Below are positions 1 to 5,255 of a stretch of DNA of 5,255 bases, one piece after another; position 1 is the first letter of the stretch, and each line of letters starts with the position of its first letter. The position numbers and the translations under genes are program-made. This DNA is from Thalassolituus sp. (lineage in GTDB: Bacteria; Pseudomonadota; Gammaproteobacteria; Pseudomonadales; Oceanobacteraceae). The DNA is taken from the NCBI GenBank assembly GCA_029212275.1, contig JARGOI010000121.1:1830-7084 (forward strand), in the 5' to 3' direction. The notes under the pieces are model-generated. The model saw only the letters and a list, made by a program, of their open reading frames with translations, searched no databases and was not told the origin of the DNA.

Positions 1-2
1 TC

Positions 3-2465
3 GCTGAGTCTATTGCAGAATTGAACGAACAAATTCAATTTGCCAGTGCTGGTGCCCGCGGTGATAAGCCTAACGAACTACTTGATCAGCGCGATAAATT
101 ATTAAAAGATTTATCCGAATTCGTTGAAGTGACGACGGTTACCCAAGACGATAACGCTGTCAATGTTTTGATCGGTAACGGCCAAGCACTGGTCATTGGT
201 AATGAATTTAATCGTTTGTATGCAGATAATGGTGCCAGTGATCCCAGTCGTGCAGATTTATATTTCACTAAAGGGACGCAAATTCAGAACGTCACTGCAC
301 AGCTAACCGGCGGACAACTAGGCGGGATTCTAGAATTTCGAGAAGAAGTTCTCGATCCGGCCATCAATAACCTAGGTCGCTTAAGTTTGGTCATTGCGCA
401 AACAATGAACGATCAGCATCGTTTGGGTATTGATTACGATGGTATTGTTGGTGGGGAATTTTTCGAGGACATTAATGGTCCAGATCGTGTTTATCAGCGA
501 GTCTCTGGCAGCCGAAATAATGCTCAGCCGGACGACAGATTGATTTCGGTTTATATTGACGATGCATCGGCATTATCCACTAGTGACTATGAAATACACT
601 TTCCTGGACCAGACAATAATTCCTATCGTGTGACTCGGATTAGCGACAATAAAATTTTAGAAACGGATGCTTTGAGTGGTTCTTTTCCAGAGTCTATTTT
701 CATCGAGGGTATGGAAATTCGCTTTGAAAGTGGAAGCTTTCAAAAAGGCGATCGCTTTGCAATACGACCTACGCGTAACGAATCGGCAGAGTTAAATGTC
801 TTTGTTACCCGCGGTGAGCAAATTGCCTTGGCGTCTCCCATTTCGACCGACGCTGCGATTGGTAATCGTGGTTCTGCAAGTATTGATCAGGGTGAAGTAT
901 ACGATCTTAACAGTGATTATTTTAGCGATAATGACATGGCTCCGCCCATCATTATTCGATTTACTTCACCCACCAGCTATGACGTTTTGGATAATACCGA
1001 TCCGGGTAATCCGATACCGTTATTTCCACCGTTAATGAATCAAAAGTTTGTTCCAGGGATTGCTAATAATATGCTGCCCGAAAATGAAGGCAAACTTGGT
1101 TTCACAAGTTTTGGTGGTGTACTAGCGACGGCACCGACATATCAAGCGTCGGCACCTGCAGCAGTAGTGGATGCAGTGAATGGTTTTTTTCCTGAACGCA
1201 TAAATATTTCGTTCACTAATCCGAGTACCGGTCAGTCGGTCACACAAAAAACACTGCTGACTCCAGAAAATGCGTCTGCTAGAGAAATTGCTCAATTAAT
1301 TAGTGAACGTCAGGGAGTCAGTGCAACCGCGCGCACCACGATGCAAATCAGTGATTTATCACAAGATCCAAATGGATTTATGCCAATGGAGATATCGATC
1401 AATGGTATTAAATTAACGGATGTATTGGGAAGCAACCAAAATAAATATGAGTCTGGCTATCCAGCTGAAGTGCCTAGTCCTTTAGATTTGAACTTTATCG
1501 CGGATCGTATTAATGCCAATTTCGATTTACAAGAAAAAGGCATCGTAGCTCGCAGTGATGGTGCGAAATTAACTGTCATTGCCTTAAACGGTGACGATAT
1601 TGATCTGGAAGTGAAGGGCGATTTGGAAGACAGTGTCAAAGTAAGCTCTGGAGAGGTCATCGCTTTAACTGAGGCTGACGTTTCTCCAGATGAATTACTT
1701 AATGAATTTGAAGGGTATGACTTTTCAGAGAGTGGTCCTTATATCTATGAATTTGAAGTGCCAGGGCAAGGAAATTTTGCTATTGAAATGACGGGAAAAT
1801 ATGCCACTGGAGATGATTTATTAGCAGGATTTCGACAAAAACTAGAATCTAGTGGCATGGTTTTTTCGGGCGATTTAGACATAACTATTAATGAACGTGG
1901 CCAAGTGAGCTTTCAATCTCGCCTAGAATTAAGTGGAACTGGGCCTAATGGTTCGAACAAAATTGCCATGGGGGGACAAATAAAGATAGAAGTCGACCAG
2001 AACTATTCGATATCCATTGCACCACCAGGAAATAATTTATTTGATGCAGAACCAGTCGGTAGTCCAGTACATTTTGGATTTCAGGTCAGTGTCGATGGCG
2101 TGGCGCAAAGCGGCGATGAGTTTACTGTACAATTTAATAAAGACGGTACGTCTGATAGTCGTAACGGCAGTGCCATGGCAGATTTACAAAGCCGTGATAC
2201 GGTCGGGACGAATACAAGTTATTCAGAATCTTATGCACGTTTAGTCGAGAAGGTTGGATCGGTCACCAGCCGTGCTCAAATCAATCGAGATTCTAGCGAA
2301 ACTTTATTACGTAACTCTCAGAGTTCAGTCGACAGCACTTCTGGCGTTAACTTAGATGAAGAAGCCGCGGCGTTAATTAAATACGAACTGGCCTACAACG
2401 CTAGTGCTCAAGTTATTTCGGTAGCTCGACAAATATTTGAAACCTTAATAGCGACGTTTAGGTAA
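3..2465 (+). CDS. flgK: Flagellar hook-associated protein 1 (FlgK), 5'-truncated by window edge
   Basis: FlgK forms the first ring of the hook-filament junction; it is exported through the flagellar type III apparatus and sits between hook (FlgE) and FlgL. The frame is open from base 3, so the gene starts upstream; the TTG at 21 is an internal Leu codon in 'SIAELNEQI', a conserved FlgK helix. The fragment has 820 residues. Residues 23-46 carry the family stretch 'PNELLDQRDKLLKDLSEFV'; residues 107-120 carry 'GGILEFREEVLDP'; residues 177-258 form a beta-rich module ending in 'GDRFAIRPTR'. Residues 400-538 look like flagellin-IN-type modules ('ISINGIKL', 'IADRINANF'). 'GDEFTVQFNKDGTSDSRN' lies at about 704-721. 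The last 40 residues are the classic C-terminal coiled-coil region ('GVNLDEEAAALIKYELAY', 'AQVISVARQIFETL'). By comparison with Salmonella FlgK, roughly 165 residues are missing, so the full protein should approach 1000 residues against about 550 in enterics; the excess lies in the variable middle. The C-terminus is intact, with a TAA stop. Confidence 0.96.
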   Translation, partial: AESIAELNEQIQFASAGARGDKPNELLDQRDKLLKDLSEFVEVTTVTQDDNAVNVLIGNGQALVIGNEFNRLYADNGASDPSRADLYFTKGTQIQNVTAQLTGGQLGGILEFREEVLDPAINNLGRLSLVIAQTMNDQHRLGIDYDGIVGGEFFEDINGPDRVYQRVSGSRNNAQPDDRLISVYIDDASALSTSDYEIHFPGPDNNSYRVTRISDNKILETDALSGSFPESIFIEGMEIRFESGSFQKGDRFAIRPTRNESAELNVFVTRGEQIALASPISTDAAIGNRGSASIDQGEVYDLNSDYFSDNDMAPPIIIRFTSPTSYDVLDNTDPGNPIPLFPPLMNQKFVPGIANNMLPENEGKLGFTSFGGVLATAPTYQASAPAAVVDAVNGFFPERINISFTNPSTGQSVTQKTLLTPENASAREIAQLISERQGVSATARTTMQISDLSQDPNGFMPMEISINGIKLTDVLGSNQNKYESGYPAEVPSPLDLNFIADRINANFDLQEKGIVARSDGAKLTVIALNGDDIDLEVKGDLEDSVKVSSGEVIALTEADVSPDELLNEFEGYDFSESGPYIYEFEVPGQGNFAIEMTGKYATGDDLLAGFRQKLESSGMVFSGDLDITINERGQVSFQSRLELSGTGPNGSNKIAMGGQIKIEVDQNYSISIAPPGNNLFDAEPVGSPVHFGFQVSVDGVAQSGDEFTVQFNKDGTSDSRNGSAMADLQSRDTVGTNTSYSESYARLVEKVGSVTSRAQINRDSSETLLRNSQSSVDSTSGVNLDEEAAALIKYELAYNASAQVISVARQIFETLIATFR

Positions 2466-2469
2466 AAGA

Positions 2470-2481
2470 TTCAATATTGAA
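2470..2481. other. 12-base perfect palindrome after flgK stop
   Basis: TTCAATATTGAA is a perfect dyad starting four bases after the flgK stop codon. It could be a protein-binding site, but in AT-rich DNA a 12-base palindrome can arise by chance. No regulator is assigned. Confidence 0.3.
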
Positions 2482-2520
2482 ATGAGTAAATTGAGAATTT
2501 CAAAATCAACGATAAAAGTT

Positions 2521-2593
2521 AAAAAATACAGTAACAAAAAATATAGTTACAAAAATGTAGCCACAGAAATATAGCTCCGAAGTATCAGTTCGG
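2521..2593 (+). repeat. Degenerate 14-15-base tandem repeat in flgK-flgL gap
   Basis: Four adjoining units can be lined up: AAAAAATACAGTAAC (2521-2535), AAAAAATATAGTTAC (2536-2550), AAAAATGTAGCCAC (2551-2564) and AGAAATATAGCTCC (2565-2578). A more diverged fifth is GAAGTATCAGTTCGG (2579-2593). Units one and two match at 13 of 15 positions, and later units drift. The consensus is roughly A5-6-TATAGttaC. The array occupies a large part of the 182-base gap, which holds no gene. Its function is unknown; it could be slippage-generated filler, a spacing element or a protein-binding array. Confidence 0.6.
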
Positions 2594-2594
2594 A
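2576..2594 (+). other. Small hairpin TCCGAA/TTCGGA upstream of flgL
   Basis: TCCGAA (2576-2581) pairs perfectly with TTCGGA (2589-2594) around a 7-base loop. An A-rich stretch and then TTTT (2606-2609) follow about a dozen bases later, so it is not a standard intrinsic terminator, where the U tract abuts the stem. It might be a weak attenuator or an mRNA-stabilising element between flgK and flgL. It overlaps the diverged fifth unit of the tandem array. Confidence 0.35.
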
Positions 2595-2610
2595 TATTAA
2601 AAAAATTTTG

Positions 2611-2641
2611 CTAACAAACTTAAGTGAAAGTTTGCTAGGAG
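2611..2641 (+). promoter_or_regulatory. Hairpin overlapping the flgL Shine-Dalgarno
   Basis: CTAACAAACTT (2611-2621) can pair with AAGTTTGCTAG (2628-2638): seven contiguous pairs, one A-C mismatch, then three more pairs, with a 6-base loop (2622-2627). The Shine-Dalgarno AGGAG is at 2637-2641, six bases before the flgL ATG. The first two bases of the SD fall in the outer stem, so folding would partly mask the ribosome site. The complementarity and the SD are read directly; translational control of flgL is inferred. Confidence 0.45.
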
Positions 2642-2647
2642 TGCAAT

Positions 2648-3886
2648 ATGCGCATAGCGACATTACAATCATTTAATTCCGGATTAAACGCTATTTTGGA
2701 CAACCAACAGGCGGTAAATCGGACTCAACAACAGGTTTCCAGTGGCCGTCGCGTGCTGACGCCAGCAGATGACCCCATTGCATCGACAAAAATACTGCAA
2801 TTACAGCAAGATTTAGCGCAACGCGATCAATACGAACGTAATATGACCGCGGCTGAAAATCGTTTGAAGTTAGAGGAAGCAACACTCAGTTCTGTTACTG
2901 ATAATTTGACTCGTTTGCAAGAATTAACCGTCAGTGCTGGTGCGGGAACGCTGACCACGACTGATCGACAAGCTATTTCGGCTGAAATTTCTCAAATACA
3001 GAAAGGTCTGGTTGCGCTATTTAATACGCGGGATCCTAACGGTGAGTATATTTTTGCGGGTTTTAAAGGCGGTGAAGCACCATTTCAGCAGCAAGATACT
3101 GGGCGTTATGAATTTAAAGGGGATGAAGGACAACGTTACTTAGCCATTGGAGATACAACGCGTATCGCCACGGGCGACAGCGGCAAGCAATTATTCACCG
3201 ATGTGCGTTCTGCAAAAAATACCTTTACCACCGAAGTAAGTCCCAAAAATACTGGGTCAACTCAAATAAATGCAGGATTTGTTACCGACGAAGATGCCTA
3301 TTCAGAGTTTTATCCTGACGATATTATTGTGACCTTTAATCCGGAATCTGCCATCGATCCGAAAGGGGCAAATTACACGGTGCGTCGCGCTTCGGATAAT
3401 CGCGTTATTGAAGGTATGTCCAATCAACCCTACGATACCGGTGCTAGTCTTAACGTGGCTGGAATCAGTTTCAATATTAGTGGTCTGCCAGAAACTGGTG
3501 ATCAAGTGTTAGTGAAATCGTCGCCAAAGCAAAGTATCACTGACACGGTATTTCGCTTACAGCAGGGCTTAGATTCATTGCAAGATAATCCGCAAGATTC
3601 GGCCACGTTAGCGATACTATTGGAAGATACTTTAACGAATTTATCGTTTGCTCAGTCGTCGGTTTCAGAAGTGCGTAGTCAATTGGGTGCGCGTTTGAAC
3701 GTGGTTGAAAACGCGCGAAATTTAAGTGCTGATGTAAAATTGGTCAGCCAAGAAGTCTTGTCTGAACTGTCAGATGTTGACTTTGCCGAAGCGGTCAGTC
3801 GTTTGAGTCTACAAACATTTTTGTTGGAAGCTGCACAACAAAGCTATACCACCATTTCCCAATTATCCCTCTTTAACAAGCTTTAA
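2648..3886 (+). CDS. flgL: Flagellar hook-associated protein 3 (FlgL), complete
   Basis: FlgL forms the second junction ring, seated on FlgK and carrying the flagellin filament; it is exported by the flagellar type III system. The 412-residue product starts at an ATG six bases after AGGAG. Residues 1-145 are the conserved flagellin-like N-terminal region: 'MRIATLQSFNSGLNAILDNQQ', then 'SSGRRVLTPADDP' at 31-43 and 'DPNGEYIFAGFKGGEAPF' at 129-146. Residues 300-412 are the C-terminal helical region ('SQLGARLNVVENA', 'SRLSLQTFLLEAAQQSY', ending 'SLFNKL'). Between them, residues 224-296 form a beta-rich module ('DDIIVTFNPES', 'NYTVRRASDN', 'ETGDQVLVKSSPK') that resembles a stretch of FlgK. It is longer than the roughly 317 residues of enteric FlgL, mainly through this middle domain. 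It lies downstream of flgK as usual, but after an unusually wide 182-base gap, and an intrinsic terminator follows. I found no flagellar sigma-28 or sigma-54 promoter in that gap, so co-transcription with flgK is the simpler reading. Confidence 0.97.
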   Translation: MRIATLQSFNSGLNAILDNQQAVNRTQQQVSSGRRVLTPADDPIASTKILQLQQDLAQRDQYERNMTAAENRLKLEEATLSSVTDNLTRLQELTVSAGAGTLTTTDRQAISAEISQIQKGLVALFNTRDPNGEYIFAGFKGGEAPFQQQDTGRYEFKGDEGQRYLAIGDTTRIATGDSGKQLFTDVRSAKNTFTTEVSPKNTGSTQINAGFVTDEDAYSEFYPDDIIVTFNPESAIDPKGANYTVRRASDNRVIEGMSNQPYDTGASLNVAGISFNISGLPETGDQVLVKSSPKQSITDTVFRLQQGLDSLQDNPQDSATLAILLEDTLTNLSFAQSSVSEVRSQLGARLNVVENARNLSADVKLVSQEVLSELSDVDFAEAVSRLSLQTFLLEAAQQSYTTISQLSLFNKL

Positions 3887-3894
3887 ATCGTAAT

Positions 3895-3919
3895 AAATGC
3901 AGCCTCGTGGCTGCATTTT
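3895..3919 (+). terminator. Rho-independent terminator after flgL
   Basis: AAATGCAGCC (3895-3904) and GGCTGCATTT (3909-3918) form a perfect 10-base-pair stem with a TCGT loop, eight bases after the flgL stop. The 3' arm ends in TTT, and one more T gives a four-T run (3916-3919) before GG. The stem is strong but the T tract is short. It probably ends the flagellar transcript and separates it from the crotonase gene. Confidence 0.85.
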
Positions 3920-3939
3920 GGTTATCATATTGCCTCTGC

Positions 3940-3957
3940 TGCGTACTTAAATACGCA
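3940..3957. other. Short inverted repeat TGCGTA/TACGCA
   Basis: TGCGTA (3940-3945) and TACGCA (3952-3957) flank CTTAAA. The dyad lies between the flgL terminator and the 14-base array upstream of the crotonase gene. It could be an operator for that gene, but no regulator is recognisable and chance is possible. Confidence 0.3.
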
Positions 3958-3969
3958 TGTAAAAGTACA

Positions 3970-4016
3970 CTTAAGACTTAGCATTTAAGAGCAAATACTT
4001 AAGAGTAAGCACTTAA
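3970..4016 (+). repeat. 14-base tandem repeat upstream of crotonase gene
   Basis: CTTAA-type cores recur with exact 14-base spacing at 3970, 3984, 3998 and 4012. The units are CTTAAGACTTAGCA, TTTAAGAGCAAATA and CTTAAGAGTAAGCA, then a fourth that keeps only CTTAA before merging into the ribosome-binding region. Units one and three match at 12 of 14 positions, two and three at 10 of 14. Another CTTAA sits at 3946, off the period. The array fills the expected 5' leader or promoter zone of the crotonase gene, and I could not find a convincing -35/-10 pair in it. Confidence 0.6.
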
Positions 4017-4034
4017 TGAAAGAGGCGAGCATTA

Positions 4035-4883
4035 ATGAATTCATCATCTGCACCAATCTCAGAAAATATCGACACTGCGCGTGTTTTATGTGAAGTTCGC
4101 GATGCTATTGCCTGGGTTACGTTAAACCGCCCAGAAAAGCATAATGGCCTTGATATGAAGATGTTTTATCAGATGACTGCTACCGCCAAGCGTATTCGCA
4201 AAGATCGCTCTATTCGGGCGGTGATTTTGCAGGGGGCTGGCCCGTCTTTTTCCGCAGGCTTAGATTTTAAAGCCGTCAGCTCAAACCCCAAGGATGTCGC
4301 TCGACTATTTTTAAAATGGCCATGGCGTAAACTTAATTTAGCGCAAGACATTGCGCACTGCTGGCGTGACTTACCGATTCCAGTGATTTGTGCAATTCAT
4401 GGCAATTGTTTTGGCGGTGGAATGCAGATTGCGCTGGCGACAGACTATCGCATTGCTCATCCTGATAGCTTATTCAGTATTATGGAGATGAAGTGGGGAT
4501 TAATCCCCGATATGAGTGGCATGGTGACTTTGTCACAGTTAACCCGTATAGACATTGCTCAAGAGCTGACCATGACAGGCCGCCAATTCAGTGCTCAAGA
4601 AGCGTTTGAATACGGCTTAATCAGCCGTCTTGCGGACGACCCTGCAGCGGCTGCTGAAGAGTTGGCAAAGGTAATTGTGAGTAAGTCACCCGACGCCGTA
4701 GCAGCGACCAAGTACTTGTTTAAAAAGACGTGGCAAGCTGACACCAACAAAACCTTGCGCTGGGAGCGTTGGGTGCAAATGCGTTTGCTGGGTCGTAAAA
4801 ATAATCGTATTGCGATCAATAATGGCATGACTAAGGATGAGACGAAAAAGCGGCCCTTCAAAGACCGTACTTCTTTTCGTTAA
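4035..4883 (+). CDS. Crotonase / enoyl-CoA hydratase-family protein
   Basis: Members of this superfamily hydrate, isomerise or otherwise transform acyl-CoA thioesters through an oxyanion hole; this one is presumably cytosolic. The ATG follows AAGAGG (4020-4025) by nine bases. The 282-residue length is normal. Visible landmarks are 'VTLNRPEKHNGLD' (28-40), the first oxyanion-hole region 'SFSAGLDF' (71-78), 'FLKWPW' (92-97), and the crotonase signature 'PVICAIHGNCFGGGMQIALATDYRIA' (116-141). Aligned by eye to rat enoyl-CoA hydratase, Glu144 is replaced by Gln131 while Glu164 corresponds to Glu151. Aligned to dienoyl-CoA isomerase (ECH1), Glu196 and Asp204 correspond to Glu151 and Asp159, and Asp176 to Gln131. 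So it is not a textbook hydratase; an isomerase-like or other CoA chemistry is plausible. From memory, homologues with 'GGGxQIAL...MEMKWGLIPDM' form a coherent bacterial subfamily, which would make the Gln ancestral to it and not a lesion. It stands alone, downstream of a terminator and convergent with the ABC gene, so context does not identify the pathway. The substrate is unknown. Confidence 0.9.
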   Translation: MNSSSAPISENIDTARVLCEVRDAIAWVTLNRPEKHNGLDMKMFYQMTATAKRIRKDRSIRAVILQGAGPSFSAGLDFKAVSSNPKDVARLFLKWPWRKLNLAQDIAHCWRDLPIPVICAIHGNCFGGGMQIALATDYRIAHPDSLFSIMEMKWGLIPDMSGMVTLSQLTRIDIAQELTMTGRQFSAQEAFEYGLISRLADDPAAAAEELAKVIVSKSPDAVAATKYLFKKTWQADTNKTLRWERWVQMRLLGRKNNRIAINNGMTKDETKKRPFKDRTSFR

Positions 4884-4884
4884 T

Positions 4885-4980
4885 CAAAATGCCTGTCTAT
4901 AGAAATGCCTGTTTTTAGAAACGCGTATCTTTAGAAATGCGTATCTTTAGAAATTGCATGGCATAAAGACAAGCATTTCG
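4885..4980. repeat. Inverted copy of the 16-base unit flanking the array
   Basis: CAAAATGCCTGTC (4885-4897) and GACAAGCATTTCG (4968-4980) are inverted copies, pairing at 11 of 13 positions, with about 70 bases of repeat array between them. GCATTTC (4973-4979) is also complementary to GAAATGC at 4902-4908 and at 4934-4940, so several alternative stems are possible. With no adjoining T tract this is not a standard terminator for either convergent gene. Confidence 0.5.
4889..4952. repeat. 16-base tandem repeat, four units, between convergent genes
   Basis: Four contiguous 16-base units without indels: ATGCCTGTCTATAGAA, ATGCCTGTTTTTAGAA, ACGCGTATCTTTAGAA and ATGCGTATCTTTAGAA. Units three and four differ at one position, one and two at two positions, and two and four at three. 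All share the end TAGAA. The array begins six bases after the crotonase stop, and a decayed remnant may continue at 4953-4968. It has no spacers, so it is not a CRISPR. It lies where the two converging transcripts meet. Confidence 0.85.
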
Positions 4981-4990
4981 TCATTGGTGA

Positions 4991-5255
4991 TTAATTTTCA
5001 CCGATAAAGCCACCGGTTTGATGCGCCCACAACTGGGCGTAAATTCCACCGTGGGCCAGCAATTCTTGATGCGTGCCTTGCTCAGCAATTTTCCCTTCAT
5101 CCAATACAATCAGACGGTCCATTGCCGCAATCGTTGATAAACGATGGGCGATGGCAATCACGGTTTTGTTTTCCATTAGGCGGTTTAAACTGACCTGAAT
5201 TGCTGCTTCTACTTCCGAATCGAGTGCTGATGTGGCTTCGTCTAAGATCAATATC
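4991..5255 (-). CDS. ABC exporter ATP-binding/permease protein, C-terminal fragment
   Basis: Only the last 87 residues of a minus-strand gene are in the window; it runs off the right edge, and the TTG at 5249-5251 is an internal Leu, not a start. The fragment is the end of an ABC nucleotide-binding domain. It opens on the Walker B strand with the catalytic pair in 'ILILDEATSALD' (Asp5, Glu6), followed by the D-loop 'SALD', and has the H-loop histidine in 'IAIAHRLST' (His37). It continues through 'DRLIVLDEGKIAEQGTHQELL' and ends 'YAQLWAHQTGGFIGEN'. This pattern is typical of exporters with fused membrane and ATPase domains (MsbA/multidrug type), whose missing N-terminal part would hold six membrane helices, the Walker A and the signature motif. 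The substrate cannot be told from this piece. Its stop codon lies inside a small dyad (GGTGA 4986-4990 / TCACC 4998-5002) that lacks a T tract. It is convergent with the crotonase gene. Confidence 0.92.
   Translation of the reverse strand, partial: ILILDEATSALDSEVEAAIQVSLNRLMENKTVIAIAHRLSTIAAMDRLIVLDEGKIAEQGTHQELLAHGGIYAQLWAHQTGGFIGEN

Noticed and set aside
796..2244. Other-frame open stretches inside flgK (796-1035 and 2017-2244 plus, 1457-1660 minus)
   Set aside because: The flgK frame is continuous with family motifs before and after them, and the alternative products resemble no known protein.
2466..2647. Sigma-28 or sigma-54 flagellar promoter for flgL
   Set aside because: TAAAAGTT at 2513-2520 resembles a sigma-28 -35, but no GCCGATAA-like -10 follows at the right distance. 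The TTGC near 2608 and GG at 2592-2593 have the wrong spacing for a sigma-54 -24/-12 pair.
3920..4034. Sigma-70 promoter for the crotonase gene (TTGCCT at 3930-3935 as -35)
   Set aside because: No acceptable -10 lies 16-18 bases downstream, so I could not support a specific promoter.
4016..4034. ATG at 4016 as the start of the crotonase gene
   Set aside because: It is out of frame with the conserved protein. The ATG at 4035 is in frame and has AAGAGG nine bases upstream.
4422..4430. Crotonase as an inactivated enzyme because Gln replaces the first catalytic Glu
   Set aside because: The second acid and both oxyanion-hole regions are intact, the frame is undamaged, and Gln at this position appears typical of a recognisable subfamily.
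4595..4861. 88-codon open frame on the minus strand inside the crotonase gene
   Set aside because: It lies wholly antisense to a strongly conserved enzyme, has no recognisable motif, and looks like a by-product of the real coding frame.
4889..4952. CRISPR array
   Set aside because: The 16-base units abut directly with no spacers, the unit is too short, and there are no cas genes.
4986..5002. Dyad GGTGA/TCACC at the ABC gene stop as an intrinsic terminator
   Set aside because: The stem is only five pairs, it includes the stop codon in the loop, and no T tract follows on the minus strand.

Overview
This window looks like a chromosomal segment of a gammaproteobacterium with moderate, slightly AT-rich base composition. 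Three things point there. The flagellar genes run flgK-flgL in one direction. The protein sequences are proteobacterial in style, such as the 'SGRRVLTPADDP' of FlgL and the 'GVNLDEEAAALIKYELAY' of FlgK. The flanking metabolic and transport genes resemble common gammaproteobacterial families. I cannot name a genus from the sequence alone. There is no sign of a phage, transposon, CRISPR array, tRNA or rRNA.

Layout. (1) Bases 3-2465, plus strand: the 3' part of flgK (hook-filament junction protein 1), running in from the left edge. The fragment alone is 820 residues, longer than the complete enterobacterial protein, because its surface-exposed middle is greatly expanded. (2) Bases 2466-2647: a 182-base AT-rich gap with a 12-base palindrome, a degenerate 14-15-base tandem repeat, and a hairpin whose 3' arm runs into the flgL Shine-Dalgarno. 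(3) Bases 2648-3886, plus strand: complete flgL (hook-filament junction protein 2), 412 residues. (4) Bases 3887-4034: a compact intrinsic terminator just after flgL, then a 14-base tandem repeat leading into the next gene. (5) Bases 4035-4883, plus strand: a complete crotonase/enoyl-CoA hydratase-family enzyme. (6) Bases 4884-4990: a 107-base gap between convergent genes, mostly a clean 16-base tandem repeat (four units) with an inverted copy of part of the unit. (7) Bases 4991-5255, minus strand: the C-terminal end of an ABC exporter ATPase, running off the right edge.

How the genes fit together. FlgK and FlgL are the two adaptor rings joining the flagellar hook to the filament. Both have the conserved terminal regions needed for secretion and stacking, with enlarged variable middles. 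One stretch of about 75-80 residues looks homologous between the two proteins. The terminator after flgL marks the end of the flagellar unit; the crotonase and ABC exporter are unrelated functionally.

The least ordinary aspect is that each of the three intergenic gaps carries its own short tandem array of 14-16-base units. Two of them may be distantly related in inverted orientation. I saw no convincing new multi-gene system here; the intergenic arrays and the enlarged FlgK are the items most worth checking.
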